This document shows, piece after piece, positions 14,167-22,627 of a DNA stretch of 25,610 nt (its first letter is position 1; every line of letters begins with the position of its first letter). The position numbers and the translations under genes were made by a program. The DNA comes from VFKE01 sp031400955 (GTDB taxonomy: Bacteria > Verrucomicrobiota > Verrucomicrobiia > Verrucomicrobiales > Verrucomicrobiaceae): contig JANNQW010000045.1 of NCBI GenBank assembly GCA_031400955.1, positions 1 through 25,610 on the forward strand, written 5' to 3'. The notes below the pieces were generated by a model that saw nothing but the letters and a program-made list of their open reading frames with translations, ran no database searches and had not been told where the DNA came from.

Positions 14167-14931
14167 TTACGCCTTCGCCGTGCCCCAGCGGCGGTGCATG
14201 AAGCGCTCCCACGGGGAGAACAGGATTTTGTCCGCCAGCAGACCGATGGTGATGATGACGAGCATCACGCCGATGACCTGATCCATGGAATTCAATTCGC
14301 GGCCGATGTGCAGCAGGTAACCCAGTCCATAGCCAGTCAGAATGGTGACATAAATTTCCGCAGCCATGAGCGAGCGCCAGGCGAAGGCCCAGCCCTGCTT
14401 CATGCCGCTGACCACGAAGGGAAGCGAGGCGGGCAGCACAACCTTGAACAAAGTATGCGCGCCGTTGGAACCCATGGTGCGCGCGGCGCGGACAAACAGC
14501 GGAGGGAGGCTGCGCACTCCATTGTCCACGGCAATCAGCACGCTCCATAAGGTGCCCATGACAACCACGAAGAGCATCGCGCTCTCGGACTGGCGGAACC
14601 AGAGCACGGCCAGCGGCACCCAGCACACACTGGGCAGCGTCTGCAAACCCAGCGCGAGCAAGCCAACCGTGTCGCCCAAAAATTTACTCCGCGCGGTCAT
14701 AAGACCAAGCGGCAACCCGATGAAACAGCCGATGCCGTAGCCGATCAGAAGACGCCTGGTGGTGATCCAGGTCGCAGTTGCCAGTGTGCCGTCGCCGAGG
14801 GCGACCCAGAGGTATTGGGCCACGGTGAATGGACTCGGCAGCAACACGGGCGCGTTGCGCACCCAATACAAAATCTGCCAGAGCACGACCAGTGAAACGA
14901 AAAAGATCAGGGCATTCCGAAATCGTTTCAT
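14167..14931 (-). CDS. ABC transporter permease, SsuC/TauC type
   Basis: The 254-residue integral membrane protein has about six helices and the cytoplasmic EAA-type loop that contacts the ATPase (RAARTMGSNGAHTLFKVVLP region around residues 147-166). This is the binding-protein-dependent transport family used for sulfonates, taurine, nitrate and thiamine precursors. Its start overlaps the ATPase stop by four bases (ATGA), so the two are translationally coupled. It ends the four-gene minus-strand operon. Substrate cannot be decided from the permease. Confidence 0.93.
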   Translation of the reverse strand: MKRFRNALIFFVSLVVLWQILYWVRNAPVLLPSPFTVAQYLWVALGDGTLATATWITTRRLLIGYGIGCFIGLPLGLMTARSKFLGDTVGLLALGLQTLPSVCWVPLAVLWFRQSESAMLFVVVMGTLWSVLIAVDNGVRSLPPLFVRAARTMGSNGAHTLFKVVLPASLPFVVSGMKQGWAFAWRSLMAAEIYVTILTGYGLGYLLHIGRELNSMDQVIGVMLVIITIGLLADKILFSPWERFMHRRWGTAKA

Positions 14932-15731
14932 GACTCGGCCTCCTCGATCATATGCTGCTTGAGCGCACGGGTGATGTCACCGGCAAGCGCGGCCGACTCC
15001 ATGCTGTTGAACTCGCGCGGTCGCGGAAGCGTGACCTTGAACTCCTCGCGAATGCGGCCCGGATGCGCGCTGAAAAGCAGCACGCGATCGCCGAGGCACA
15101 CGGCCTCACGCACATTGTGCGTCACGAGAATGATCGTCTTGCGGCGTGCTGCCCAGATCTTCTGCAAATCCACGTAGAACTGCTCGCGCGTCATCGCATC
15201 CAGAGAGGCGAAGGGTTCGTCCATCAGCAGCACGCGCGGGTTCGGCGCCAGCGCGCGGGCGAGCGCGACGCGCTGCTTCATGCCGCCGGAGAGCTCGTGA
15301 ACATTGGAGTCCATGAATTTTTCCAGGCCGACGAGCTTCAGATAATACCGCGCCACCTCGCGACGATCTTTGCGAGTCAGGCCAGGCTTGAGCTTGAGGC
15401 CGAATAGCACGTTGCCTGTGACATCAAGCCACGGGAACAGCGCATGCTCCTGAAACATTACCATCCGGTCGCGACCCGGCGCGACGACTGGTTTGCCATC
15501 AGCGATCACGCGACCTGAATCAGGCTGGTCAAGCCCGGCAATCAGGTTGAGCAACGTGCTTTTGCCGCAGCCGCTAGGACCGACAAGGCAAACAAATTCA
15601 CCCTCTCCGACCTCGAGCTTGACCTTGTCGAGCGCCTGCACGCGCCGGCCCCGTCCGGCAAAAGACTTCGACACATCCTCCACCAAGAGCTTGGCGGGGA
15701 CGATGTTTTCGAGTTCATTGCTAATATTCAT
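14928..15731 (-). CDS. ABC transporter ATPase, SsuB/TauB type
   Basis: The 267-residue ATPase has Walker A GPSGCGKST, the Q loop around MVMFQEHALFPWLDV, the signature LSGGMKQR and Walker B LLMDEPFASLD, followed by the H loop VTHNVREAV. These match the SsuB/TauB/NrtD group. It drives import by the permease it overlaps and receives substrate from the binding protein just upstream (gap of five bases). Cytoplasmic, membrane-associated. Confidence 0.95.
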   Translation of the reverse strand: MNISNELENIVPAKLLVEDVSKSFAGRGRRVQALDKVKLEVGEGEFVCLVGPSGCGKSTLLNLIAGLDQPDSGRVIADGKPVVAPGRDRMVMFQEHALFPWLDVTGNVLFGLKLKPGLTRKDRREVARYYLKLVGLEKFMDSNVHELSGGMKQRVALARALAPNPRVLLMDEPFASLDAMTREQFYVDLQKIWAARRKTIILVTHNVREAVCLGDRVLLFSAHPGRIREEFKVTLPRPREFNSMESAALAGDITRALKQHMIEEAES

Positions 15732-15736
15732 TCAGG

Positions 15737-16714
15737 CTATCGATTATTTGGCAGGAGGTTGGTCAAGTCTGGAATGCCCTTCAAGAAGCCTGCCTTCTGT
15801 GCGCTTGCAACCATTCGCTCCAGCGATTGACGTGATATCGAATCCGTAAGCACCACGCGCGCCAGCGCTCTGTCCAGCAACTCGTCCTTGGGCGCGGTTT
15901 TCATGACTTCGGTGAGTTCAGCTTTGATCAGCGCCCTGGCCTCAGCTGGATGCTCCTTGATCCAGACAGTCAGCTCGCGATGCGCTGCGACGAGCTTTTC
16001 CGCAAGGGCCGGCTGGTCTTTCAAGAATGCCGCGCTGGATACAAGCAGTGTGACGTTCGTGTCCGTGTCCTGATGAAATATTCTGGCGCCAGCTTCCATC
16101 TCCAGAAATGTGACCCAAGGCTCCGCCGTCCATGCGGCGTCAATATCCTTCTGCTGGAACAAGGAGAGCTGGCTCGCGTTCTCCGTGGGCACGACCGTGG
16201 CCTCGCCGCCGGTAAGCGTGACCTTGATACCATGCTCCGCGAGCCACGCGCGAAGCTGCACATCCTGGGTGTTGCCCATCTGAGGTGATGCGATTTTCTT
16301 TCCGCGGAAATCTTCCGGCTTGGTGATGCCTGAATCAGCGCGCACCACGAGCGCGTTGCCGCCGTTGGCTGCGCCGGCTAAGATGCGCATTTCCGTGCCC
16401 TTGGATTTCGCATAGGCGTTCAACGTGGGACTGGGACCGATGTAGGTGACATCCAGCGCGTCGGCAAAGATGGCTTCGGTCGCCGAGGGTCCCGCATTGT
16501 AGTTGTACCATTCGATCTTCACGCCCAGCCGCTTTTCAAACCAGCCTTCACCACGGCGCGTAAGCTGCTGGGCGACGAGCCCCTGCACGTGGGTGATGTT
16601 GGGAAAGTGGCCGAAGCGAATGACGGAGACTTCGCCAGCAGCGGGCTTCGGCTTGCAGGAGGGCAGCCCGGCGAGACCGAGCGTGGTGACGGCGAGGAAT
16701 TTTCTGCGTTTCAT
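15737..16714 (-). CDS. ABC substrate-binding lipoprotein, SsuA/TauA-like
   Basis: The ATG at 16714 gives 325 residues beginning MKRRKFLAVTTLGLAGLPSC, a twin-charge start, hydrophobic stretch and probable lipobox cysteine at 20. The body begins VIRFGHFPNITH and contains a FADALDVTYIGPSPTLNAYA stretch typical of NMT1/SsuA-like binding proteins; KPEDFRGKKIASPQMGNTQD is also family-like. It should bind a small anionic solute such as an aliphatic sulfonate outside the membrane and deliver it to the permease. A longer start at 16750 exists but would precede the signal sequence. No sulfonate monooxygenase gene is nearby, so the substrate is open. Confidence 0.9.
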   Translation of the reverse strand: MKRRKFLAVTTLGLAGLPSCKPKPAAGEVSVIRFGHFPNITHVQGLVAQQLTRRGEGWFEKRLGVKIEWYNYNAGPSATEAIFADALDVTYIGPSPTLNAYAKSKGTEMRILAGAANGGNALVVRADSGITKPEDFRGKKIASPQMGNTQDVQLRAWLAEHGIKVTLTGGEATVVPTENASQLSLFQQKDIDAAWTAEPWVTFLEMEAGARIFHQDTDTNVTLLVSSAAFLKDQPALAEKLVAAHRELTVWIKEHPAEARALIKAELTEVMKTAPKDELLDRALARVVLTDSISRQSLERMVASAQKAGFLKGIPDLTNLLPNNR

Positions 16715-16752
16715 GATGCGATGGTGGAGGATGGAATCAGAGATGGGCACGG

Positions 16753-17352
16753 TTATGAGCGGCGGGGGAAGGTCGATTTGGCCTTGTCGAAAATGGCGAA
16801 GAAACCGTCGAGGGGATCGGCGTGTTCCACGCGGCGAGGCTTAATGACGCGCGCTGGCGTCCTGCCGCGCGCTGCTTTGGGGGCCGCAGGCTGGAATGGC
16901 GGGGCGACGCCGTCGCGCTGGAATTTGCCCAGTGTCACACTGACCACATCGTCCAGCGTATAACGATCTAGTATACGCGCGATGGCATTGCGCACGTCGA
17001 TCATGAGCATCCTCAGGCCGCAATGCAGTTCATCCGGGCAGGTGCATTTCTCGTAGTCCGTTTCACTGGCGCAGCCAATGGGCGCGAGTCGGCCGTCGAT
17101 GAGCCGCACCAGCTCCCCGATGGTGATTTCCTTCATCGGCTTCGCCAGCCGGAGGCCGCCATTCTTGCCGCGCTTGCTTTCCACGTATCCGGCCTGACGC
17201 AGCTCCCGTAGGATGTTTTCTATGAACTTGAATGGCAAATGCTCGCCGTCAGCAAGCTCGGACACAGAGACCACATCACGCCCGGAACGAAAAGCCAAGC
17301 CCAGGCGGATGAGAGTCCGCAGCGCGTATTCGCCTTTCTTGGTAAGATGCAT
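16753..17352 (-). CDS. Rrf2-family transcriptional regulator with four-Cys cluster
   Basis: The 199-residue protein starts MHLTKKGEYALRTLIRLG and has the Rrf2 winged helix (about 1-80, with RGKNGGLRLAKP as wing). Cysteines at 94, 103, 105 and 111 form a C-x8-C-x-C-x5-C cluster in the place where IscR/NsrR-type members bind Fe-S. The C-terminal 50 residues, basic and proline-rich, extend beyond the usual 135-160. It is the first gene of the operon with the sulfonate-type ABC transporter, 38 bases before the binding protein, so it likely controls sulfur-source uptake and its own promoter. The CymR subgroup regulates sulfur metabolism, but whether this one senses Fe-S, cysteine or oxidation is not known. 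Confidence 0.92.
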   Translation of the reverse strand: MHLTKKGEYALRTLIRLGLAFRSGRDVVSVSELADGEHLPFKFIENILRELRQAGYVESKRGKNGGLRLAKPMKEITIGELVRLIDGRLAPIGCASETDYEKCTCPDELHCGLRMLMIDVRNAIARILDRYTLDDVVSVTLGKFQRDGVAPPFQPAAPKAARGRTPARVIKPRRVEHADPLDGFFAIFDKAKSTFPRRS

Positions 17353-17387
17353 ATTTTATGTATATCCGGTCAATCTACATAATTCAA
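17353..17387 (-). promoter_or_regulatory. promoter of the Rrf2-ABC operon, probably leaderless
   Basis: Read on the minus strand, TTGAAT (17387-17382) and TATACA (17364-17359) are separated by 17 bases, a good sigma-70 promoter. Only six bases lie between the -10 box and the ATG, so transcription should begin at or next to the start codon. The dyad ATGTA...TACAT overlaps the -10 region and could be an operator for the Rrf2 protein. Confidence 0.6.
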
Positions 17388-17494
17388 GTAGGAATTAAAA
17401 CTTTTTTATTCGGGATCAACGAGCCGGCTGGCATGGGTAAATGAGTTTTCTATAGCACCAGAGGAAAATGCAGAAGGAATGAAAAACGCCCTGA

Positions 17495-17935
17495 CTATTT
17501 CCGATGATAAGGTTCTCCCCGCAGAATTGAACAAGCTCGGTAAAGCTGCTCGAGAAAAACTACCTGCGCCAGCTCATGCTGCAGAGTCATAGGCGTCAGC
17601 GACCAAATTTCATTAACTTCGGAACGGACGGCATCGCTATGCCCATCAGCGCCGCCAATGAGAATGCTGACACGCTTCCGCCCAGCAAGTTCCTGCTTTC
17701 TAATCCACTCTGCGAAGTCCTCACTACTCATCATTTTACCGCGCTCGTCCAAAGCGATGCGCCAGCTCCCAGCACTGGCTTCAAGCATTCGCTCACTCGT
17801 GGTGGAAATTGGATTCGGTCGCAGCGCGCTGATCTCCAAGGAAATCATTCGTCGGAGTCGTGTTGCGTAATCGTCAACCGCTTCTCTTGCCCAACTCAAT
17901 GCTGGTTTGCCGATTGCGACGATTTCCCATTTCAT
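17495..17935 (-). CDS. rlmH: 23S rRNA pseudouridine-1915 N3-methyltransferase RlmH
   Basis: RlmH methylates pseudouridine 1915 in helix 69 of 23S rRNA on assembled ribosomes. The 146-residue protein (E. coli 155) starts MKWEIVAIGK and has the SPOUT-fold motifs LDERG (62-66), IGGADG (93-98) and the knot region LAQVVFLEQLYRACSIL ending GEPYHR. All are in the expected order. It is an isolated housekeeping gene on the minus strand. Confidence 0.95.
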   Translation of the reverse strand: MKWEIVAIGKPALSWAREAVDDYATRLRRMISLEISALRPNPISTTSERMLEASAGSWRIALDERGKMMSSEDFAEWIRKQELAGRKRVSILIGGADGHSDAVRSEVNEIWSLTPMTLQHELAQVVFLEQLYRACSILRGEPYHRK

Positions 17936-18068
17936 AGCGCCAGAGTATATCTAATTTTTATTGCCGATAATAATAGACCATGAAGCACTGCTTGCATTTT
18001 TGCGCTAAAAACCTTAGCTCGCCTCTCCTATTTAAAAAATCTTCGATGCTATATTCCTCGATCACTCC

Positions 18069-18773
18069 ATGACACCCGAATCACCGTCGCGCGAACGCTC
18101 ATGGCTCCATTGGGGACTCATTGTGGCCGGACTCTACCTGACCTGGTTCATCGCGCTGACGATGCCGTTGATCTTCACATGTTTTGTCAAAAAATCGGAC
18201 CTAGCCGGATTTCCCAATGGCTCTAAATTTCTGGGACTATTCGATGTCTACAAGGAATGGTCCTACTGGATCTTCGTCGGCACTCTGGTATTGAGCCAGT
18301 TCCTCTTTCTCCGGCTGCCTGTCAGGCTGGCGACCAAGCGCCCGGTGACCCGTAAATCCGTCTGGATGCCGGTAATCGTATCAGGTTTCTGGTTCGGCTT
18401 GCTGACATGGGGCGTCGGCCTCGCGCTTGTGGAAGTGATAAACGAGAAAGACATTGGAAACCGCCTGCTCTGGGCAGGCGGCAGCGCGGTGCTTTCCTGG
18501 TTGGTCTGGTCGGTCGTATTCTTCCGCATCAGCCGGGCGACTGGGCCCGTTGAATTGATTCAGCAACAATCACGCTGGCTGTTGCGTGGCAGCATTTTGG
18601 AACTCTTGATCGCTGTTCCATCACACATCGTGGCCCGCGGTCGGGCCGACTGCTGCGCGGGCATCTTCACGTTTTTTGGAATCACGATGGGCGTTTCCGT
18701 GATGCTGCTGTCGTTCGGTCCGGCGGTTCTGCTGCTCTACTATGCGCGCTGGCGTCGTTTGAAGCTAAAATGA
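18069..18773 (+). CDS. hypothetical polytopic membrane protein
   Basis: The 234-residue product has about six predicted helices (near residues 16-38, 58-76, 97-118, 131-150, 174-186 and 200-226). A conserved-looking polar turn RADCCAGIFTFFGIT with two adjacent cysteines lies before the last helix, preceded by a short ELLIAVPSHIVARGR segment. I do not recognise a named family. The gene is monocistronic and on the opposite strand from its neighbours, which gives no functional clue. Confidence 0.7.
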   Translation: MTPESPSRERSWLHWGLIVAGLYLTWFIALTMPLIFTCFVKKSDLAGFPNGSKFLGLFDVYKEWSYWIFVGTLVLSQFLFLRLPVRLATKRPVTRKSVWMPVIVSGFWFGLLTWGVGLALVEVINEKDIGNRLLWAGGSAVLSWLVWSVVFFRISRATGPVELIQQQSRWLLRGSILELLIAVPSHIVARGRADCCAGIFTFFGITMGVSVMLLSFGPAVLLLYYARWRRLKLK

Positions 18774-18811
18774 TGAACGGAAGTTTGCGATGCAGTCGGA
18801 ACGACTCCTCT

Positions 18812-19201
18812 TCATTTCCCGTTCTCGTATTTCTTCTCGCTCACGATCCGGTCGCGATCATAGACGCGCTCCATATAGGGCTGGCCGGACTCCGTCCATT
18901 CGCGATTGAGTCCGGTGCGCTCGCCGTTCTTGAACTCGGTCTCGGCCAGCGACTTTCCGTTCGGATGCCATTCCTTGACCGTGCCGTGGAACTTGCCGTT
19001 CCGGCAGGGATACTCAGACTTGGGTTTGCCGTCTTTGTAATTTTCCCTGGCGATGCCTGTGAACGGCGTGCCGGTGTCAGGCTCGGTGAGAATCCCTGAA
19101 CGATAACCCAACTCCTTGTAAGGCAGTTCCTTGGGCTTGCCGCAGGAGCCAAGAAAAAATGTGACTGCCAGCGAAGCGAAAATGACAAGGCGCGAGGTCA
19201 T
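18812..19201 (-). CDS. MORN/YwqK-type lipoprotein
   Basis: The 129-residue product has a lipoprotein signal (hydrophobic stretch then LGSC, Cys20) and then repeated motifs of the type YKDGKPKSEYPCRNGKFHG, WHPNGKSLAETEFKNGERTG and REWTESGQPYMERVYDR, the toxin-antitoxin YwqK/MORN-variant repeat. Many such proteins carry the label 'YwqK antitoxin' by similarity only. The start overlaps the stop of the GH-GT gene by four bases (ATGA), so it is translated with it. A cell-surface or envelope-binding role is more likely than an antitoxin role. Confidence 0.8.
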   Translation of the reverse strand: MTSRLVIFASLAVTFFLGSCGKPKELPYKELGYRSGILTEPDTGTPFTGIARENYKDGKPKSEYPCRNGKFHGTVKEWHPNGKSLAETEFKNGERTGLNREWTESGQPYMERVYDRDRIVSEKKYENGK

Positions 19202-21837
19202 GGAATTTGTTCCGGGAGTTTGTCAGAAGAAGGAAGTGCGGCAAGGGAGGAATTGTGAGTCACGCGCGTATGTTTTTTATCGAGCCAGCCGCAACGCGCC
19301 ACAGCCCGATGCAACAGCGAATGAATCTGGCGCGTAGCGATGATATCCCAGAGCAACGAGAATCCAGCTGCTGCCAGTTGAAGAAAAATTCCAGTCGCCA
19401 CACGAGCTGATCGCTCTCCATCAGTGCCTGGAATCAGGAGCGCCGCAAGCGCGCTGAATGTAATCGGAAGCGGCCACAACCAGTTCATCACACGGTTCCA
19501 CTGCGGCCGGCTGCAACGCACACGCACCAGCCGACCTCCGCCTTCGTGATATTCCGTCACCGTCGTGATGAACGCGGTCATGCCTGAAGCATTCAGCTTA
19601 AAATCCCACTCGTTCCCCGGCCCGACAACAGGAACACAGGCCGTGCTCGCCTTAGTGCAATTTTCGTTCAAGGCGGCAATGAAGACAGCGTCTTCTTCAC
19701 CTGCCTGATTCCAATATGACCAGACTCGACCACCGAAGCCTCCGGGTAATTTTGAGACTGTAGCAAGGGCGTCTCGTCCTTGTTCCGGCAAGGGCGAGAC
19801 GCCCTTGCTACGACTTTTCGGCCAGGCCCGCAGCGTGATCATCCCCCGCACACGGGCCCAATCGCGCACCATCGGCTGTAGCCAGCATAGCAGTGCCAGC
19901 AACAATCCGCCACGCCACGATGGCAACTTGTGGTCGCGGCTTCGCTGATATGCGACGCTGGCTGCTGCGACGATCGAGCCGCCAAGCAACAGGGCGGCAA
20001 TGACAAACAGCGGTTGAAAAATGATGCCTGCGGCAAGCAGCGCGAGCATTATTAGCGCGCAGGGCAAGCCGGAGAACCAATCCGACCATTGGCGCGCATA
20101 CGAAGTGTAGATCACGGGGAACAGCGCCGATCCGCCGGGACCGAAGTCGATCAGCTTTCCCGCGAGATGGTCCGACTGTGCATGGCCGTAGATGGTGCCG
20201 CGCCAGCGTGCACCACCGAGCCACGCGAAACGCTCCGGCCAGCGCTTGATCAACTGCGCCTCGGCAAATCCATATCCGCGTTGCTGCCGGAGATACGCAG
20301 CCACTGTCGCGCGGCGGTGATGCCAGACAACGGCGGAAGGAATGAAAAAAAGCTTCCCTCCATCAGCCTGCAAACGCCAGCAGACATCGACATCATCACC
20401 GGCGGCGGTAAATTCCTCGCGGAATCCGCCGATGGCTTCGAGCGCCGACTTCAGGATGGCAAGATTGCAGCCGGGAAGATGCTCGGCCTCTAGGTCACTC
20501 GCCAGCACATGCGCCGGGGCACCGGGCGCGGCGGCGACGACGGCCTCGGTGTTTGTGCGTGGAGGCGGTGCGAGATTCGGTCCGCCCGCTGCAACGCAAG
20601 TCTCAGCATCGAACGCCGCAGAGAGCTTCAGCAACCAGTCCTCATCGGGCACGCAGTCGTCGTCGGTGAATGCGATGATCTGGCCCTGTGCGAGCCGGGT
20701 GCCAAGATTGCGCGCGGCACTGAGTCCGGCATGATCCTGGCGATGGTATTTCACAAACGGGAATTCCCGCGCGATCTCCGGCGTGGCATCGGTGGATCCG
20801 TCGTCGATCACCAGCACTTCAAAGTGCGGATGCGACTGCTGGGCGAGCGCGGCGAGGCATTCACGAAGAGTCGCCGCGCCGTTGCGGGTGCAGATGATTG
20901 CGGAGAAAACAAAGGGATGAAGGATGAAGGATGAAGGATAAAGATGCGGCAAAGTCGCACAGGCCTGCTTCAACTTCCGGTCGCGGGTGACGATGCCGAA
21001 GTCCCAGCCGGTCACGTCTTCGCCGCCGCGATGCCATTCATCGGTGTAGCTAAACCAGAAATTTCCAGCGGCACCGATGCGGTGAAGCTCCGCCATCTCC
21101 CAGCGCATCGACTCTGCCTGCGTGGCTTCGCCGTGTTGTTTGGTATCGATCCCGAACTCGGTGATGACCAGCGGCTTGTCCCCGGCAATGATTTGCAAAT
21201 GACGAACGTAGCGCGCGAAGTCATCGCGGCGCTCGAGAAACACATTGAATGCGACAAAGTCCGTGTTGCGCGGCGCGAGATATTCCGTGGACGGATAGTT
21301 CGCGTAAGCCACGGGAAGACGCGGCGCTTCGACTTTCGCCACCTCGATGAGCTTCTCCAAAAATGCCTGCACACGCAGCGGCCCCATCCAGCGCACGAGA
21401 CTTTTTTCGATTTCATTGCCGATCAGCAATCCGGTGATGCAAGGTTCATGCGCCAGCCGCCGCGCCACTTGCGTCACGCGAGCAATCGCATCGCGCTGCG
21501 CGGATTTCTCAGCGAGAAAATCGACATGCTGCGTCCACGGCACTCCCGCAAGCAAACGCAGACCGGACGAGACGCAAGCCATGAGGACTTCATCGGTAGG
21601 CGGATTATAGACGCGGATGACGTTGAATCCCAGCGACGCCATGTGAGCAAAGTCGGTCCACAGCTTCTCATTCTCCGGCCAAGGCTCACCACGTGTGTTG
21701 GGTTTGAACGGTCCGTATGTGATGCCGTTCCAGAAAAATTTGTCACCAGCCACATCACGAAACCACTTGTCAGACGCGGAGCATACGAATCCCGCGCCTG
21801 GAGGCGGTTGCGTGTTAATAGCTCCATGGATTGACAT
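19198..21837 (-). CDS. fusion of GH clan-A glycosidase and GT2 glycosyltransferase
   Basis: The 879-residue protein has an N-terminal TIM-barrel glycosidase-like domain (about 20-295) with acid/base E142 in LIGNEIE and nucleophile E227 in LVITEFGID. A family 2 glycosyltransferase follows (about 310-560): SAIICTRNG, VIDDGSTDAT (343-352), TDDDCVPDEDW (391-401) and AGDDVDVCWRL. Membrane helices lie near 592-625 and 643-655, and again near 770-810 in a C-terminal region with no known domain. Synthesis and trimming of a polysaccharide by one protein is suggested. Two repeat elements interrupt the gene: a heptamer array between the domains and a palindromic element near residues 677-696. It is followed by the overlapping lipoprotein gene. 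Confidence 0.85.
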   Translation of the reverse strand: MSIHGAINTQPPPGAGFVCSASDKWFRDVAGDKFFWNGITYGPFKPNTRGEPWPENEKLWTDFAHMASLGFNVIRVYNPPTDEVLMACVSSGLRLLAGVPWTQHVDFLAEKSAQRDAIARVTQVARRLAHEPCITGLLIGNEIEKSLVRWMGPLRVQAFLEKLIEVAKVEAPRLPVAYANYPSTEYLAPRNTDFVAFNVFLERRDDFARYVRHLQIIAGDKPLVITEFGIDTKQHGEATQAESMRWEMAELHRIGAAGNFWFSYTDEWHRGGEDVTGWDFGIVTRDRKLKQACATLPHLYPSSFILHPFVFSAIICTRNGAATLRECLAALAQQSHPHFEVLVIDDGSTDATPEIAREFPFVKYHRQDHAGLSAARNLGTRLAQGQIIAFTDDDCVPDEDWLLKLSAAFDAETCVAAGGPNLAPPPRTNTEAVVAAAPGAPAHVLASDLEAEHLPGCNLAILKSALEAIGGFREEFTAAGDDVDVCWRLQADGGKLFFIPSAVVWHHRRATVAAYLRQQRGYGFAEAQLIKRWPERFAWLGGARWRGTIYGHAQSDHLAGKLIDFGPGGSALFPVIYTSYARQWSDWFSGLPCALIMLALLAAGIIFQPLFVIAALLLGGSIVAAASVAYQRSRDHKLPSWRGGLLLALLCWLQPMVRDWARVRGMITLRAWPKSRSKGVSPLPEQGRDALATVSKLPGGFGGRVWSYWNQAGEEDAVFIAALNENCTKASTACVPVVGPGNEWDFKLNASGMTAFITTVTEYHEGGGRLVRVRCSRPQWNRVMNWLWPLPITFSALAALLIPGTDGERSARVATGIFLQLAAAGFSLLWDIIATRQIHSLLHRAVARCGWLDKKHTRVTHNSSLAALPSSDKLPEQIP
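19760..19811. repeat. 52-bp palindromic element inside the GH-GT coding sequence
   Basis: Two 23-base arms (19760-19782 and 19789-19811) are inverted copies with one difference, separated by TTCCGG. It is far more self-complementary than coding sequence needs. It is read through in frame, encoding about residues 677-696 of the GH-GT protein in a linker after the first membrane helices. This resembles palindromic elements that invade reading frames in Rickettsia and other bacteria. Confidence 0.75.
20915..20942. repeat. tandem heptamer repeat at the GH/GT domain junction
   Basis: GGATGAA is repeated at 20915, 20922 and 20929, followed by GGATAAA at 20936. It encodes the linker near residues 299-308 between the glycosidase and glycosyltransferase domains. 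Seven is not a multiple of three, so gain or loss of one unit would shift the reading frame. Confidence 0.8.
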
Positions 21838-21915
21838 GCGGCGGGAAGGGAGTCGAGTCCGCGAATATAGACTCGCAAATCCGCCCGCGCATTCGGGAAC
21901 TCAAGGCAGGACCGC

Positions 21916-22557
21916 TTACAACTTGCGGCGCACAGTTTGCTCCAGGCGCTGCACACCGCGACGGATGCGCGCCTTGACGGTGCCAAGCGGCTCGTTAAGA
22001 CGCTCGGCGATTTCGCTCTGGGTCAGACCATTGAAATAGGCGAGCTGGATTGCCTCCCGCTGTTCAGGTGAGAGTTCCATGACTGCATTCTGTATCGTGC
22101 GATCCCTCTCTCCGGAGATGACCACGTCGCTAGTGTCTTCATCGAATTCGGGCTGTAAGGGCTTGGTCTCATGCTCGAAATCGTGATTGAGCCTGGAGCG
22201 ACGCTGCTTGGAACGAACGCGATCGATGGCCCGGTTCCGCGCCATGGTCGAAATCCAGGTAATAGGCTTGCCCTTGACCTCTTCATAGAGATGCGCCTTC
22301 TGCCAGATCTGCATCAAGACTTCCTGCATGATGTCCTCGGTGTCCTGGTGATCATTCAGCACGCGGTAAACCGTCGAGTAAAGCAGGCCTCTGAACTTCT
22401 GAAAAAGTTCCTGGAAGGCGGCCACATCGCGACGACCAACCCGCTGGAGCATGATGATGTCGGCTGTTTGGTCATCGGTTAAGGCAACGGGCTCCTGCAG
22501 AGCGATCAGAGTTTGCCGAGCTTGCTTACGAACAGAGCGGTTCAGAGTTGCTTTCAT
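21916..22557 (-). CDS. ECF-type RNA polymerase sigma factor
   Basis: The 213-residue protein has sigma region 2 (about 45-115: FQELFQKFRGLLYSTVYRVL, then DTEDIMQEVLMQIW and ARNRAIDRVRSKQRR) and region 4 (about 155-210: LSPEQREAIQLAYFNGLTQ, then EIAERLNEPLGTVKARI). These are the ECF group hallmarks. It directs RNA polymerase to an alternative set of promoters. No anti-sigma gene follows; the downstream gap is short and then the GH-GT gene begins. Direct repeats lie upstream of the start. Confidence 0.94.
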   Translation of the reverse strand: MKATLNRSVRKQARQTLIALQEPVALTDDQTADIIMLQRVGRRDVAAFQELFQKFRGLLYSTVYRVLNDHQDTEDIMQEVLMQIWQKAHLYEEVKGKPITWISTMARNRAIDRVRSKQRRSRLNHDFEHETKPLQPEFDEDTSDVVISGERDRTIQNAVMELSPEQREAIQLAYFNGLTQSEIAERLNEPLGTVKARIRRGVQRLEQTVRRKL

Positions 22558-22585
22558 AATTGAATCTACTTGACCCCATCGAGAG

Positions 22586-22627
22586 TTGTTTGTCTAGATA
22601 AATATATTACTGTCTATTGTTTGTCTA
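22586..22627 (-). promoter_or_regulatory. 11-bp direct repeats upstream of the sigma gene
   Basis: TTGTTTGTCTA occurs at 22586-22596 and again at 22617-22627, 31 bases apart (about three DNA turns), with a further TGTCTA at 22611. On the sigma-gene strand these read TAGACAAACAA. The stretch is AT-rich and lies 30-70 bases upstream of the sigma ATG, so it fits an operator or an alternative-sigma promoter, perhaps for autoregulation. Confidence 0.5.

Noticed and set aside
18812..19201. Naming the YwqK-like lipoprotein an antitoxin
   Set aside because: No toxin gene is adjacent and the lipoprotein signal does not fit a cytoplasmic antitoxin; the label is by similarity only.
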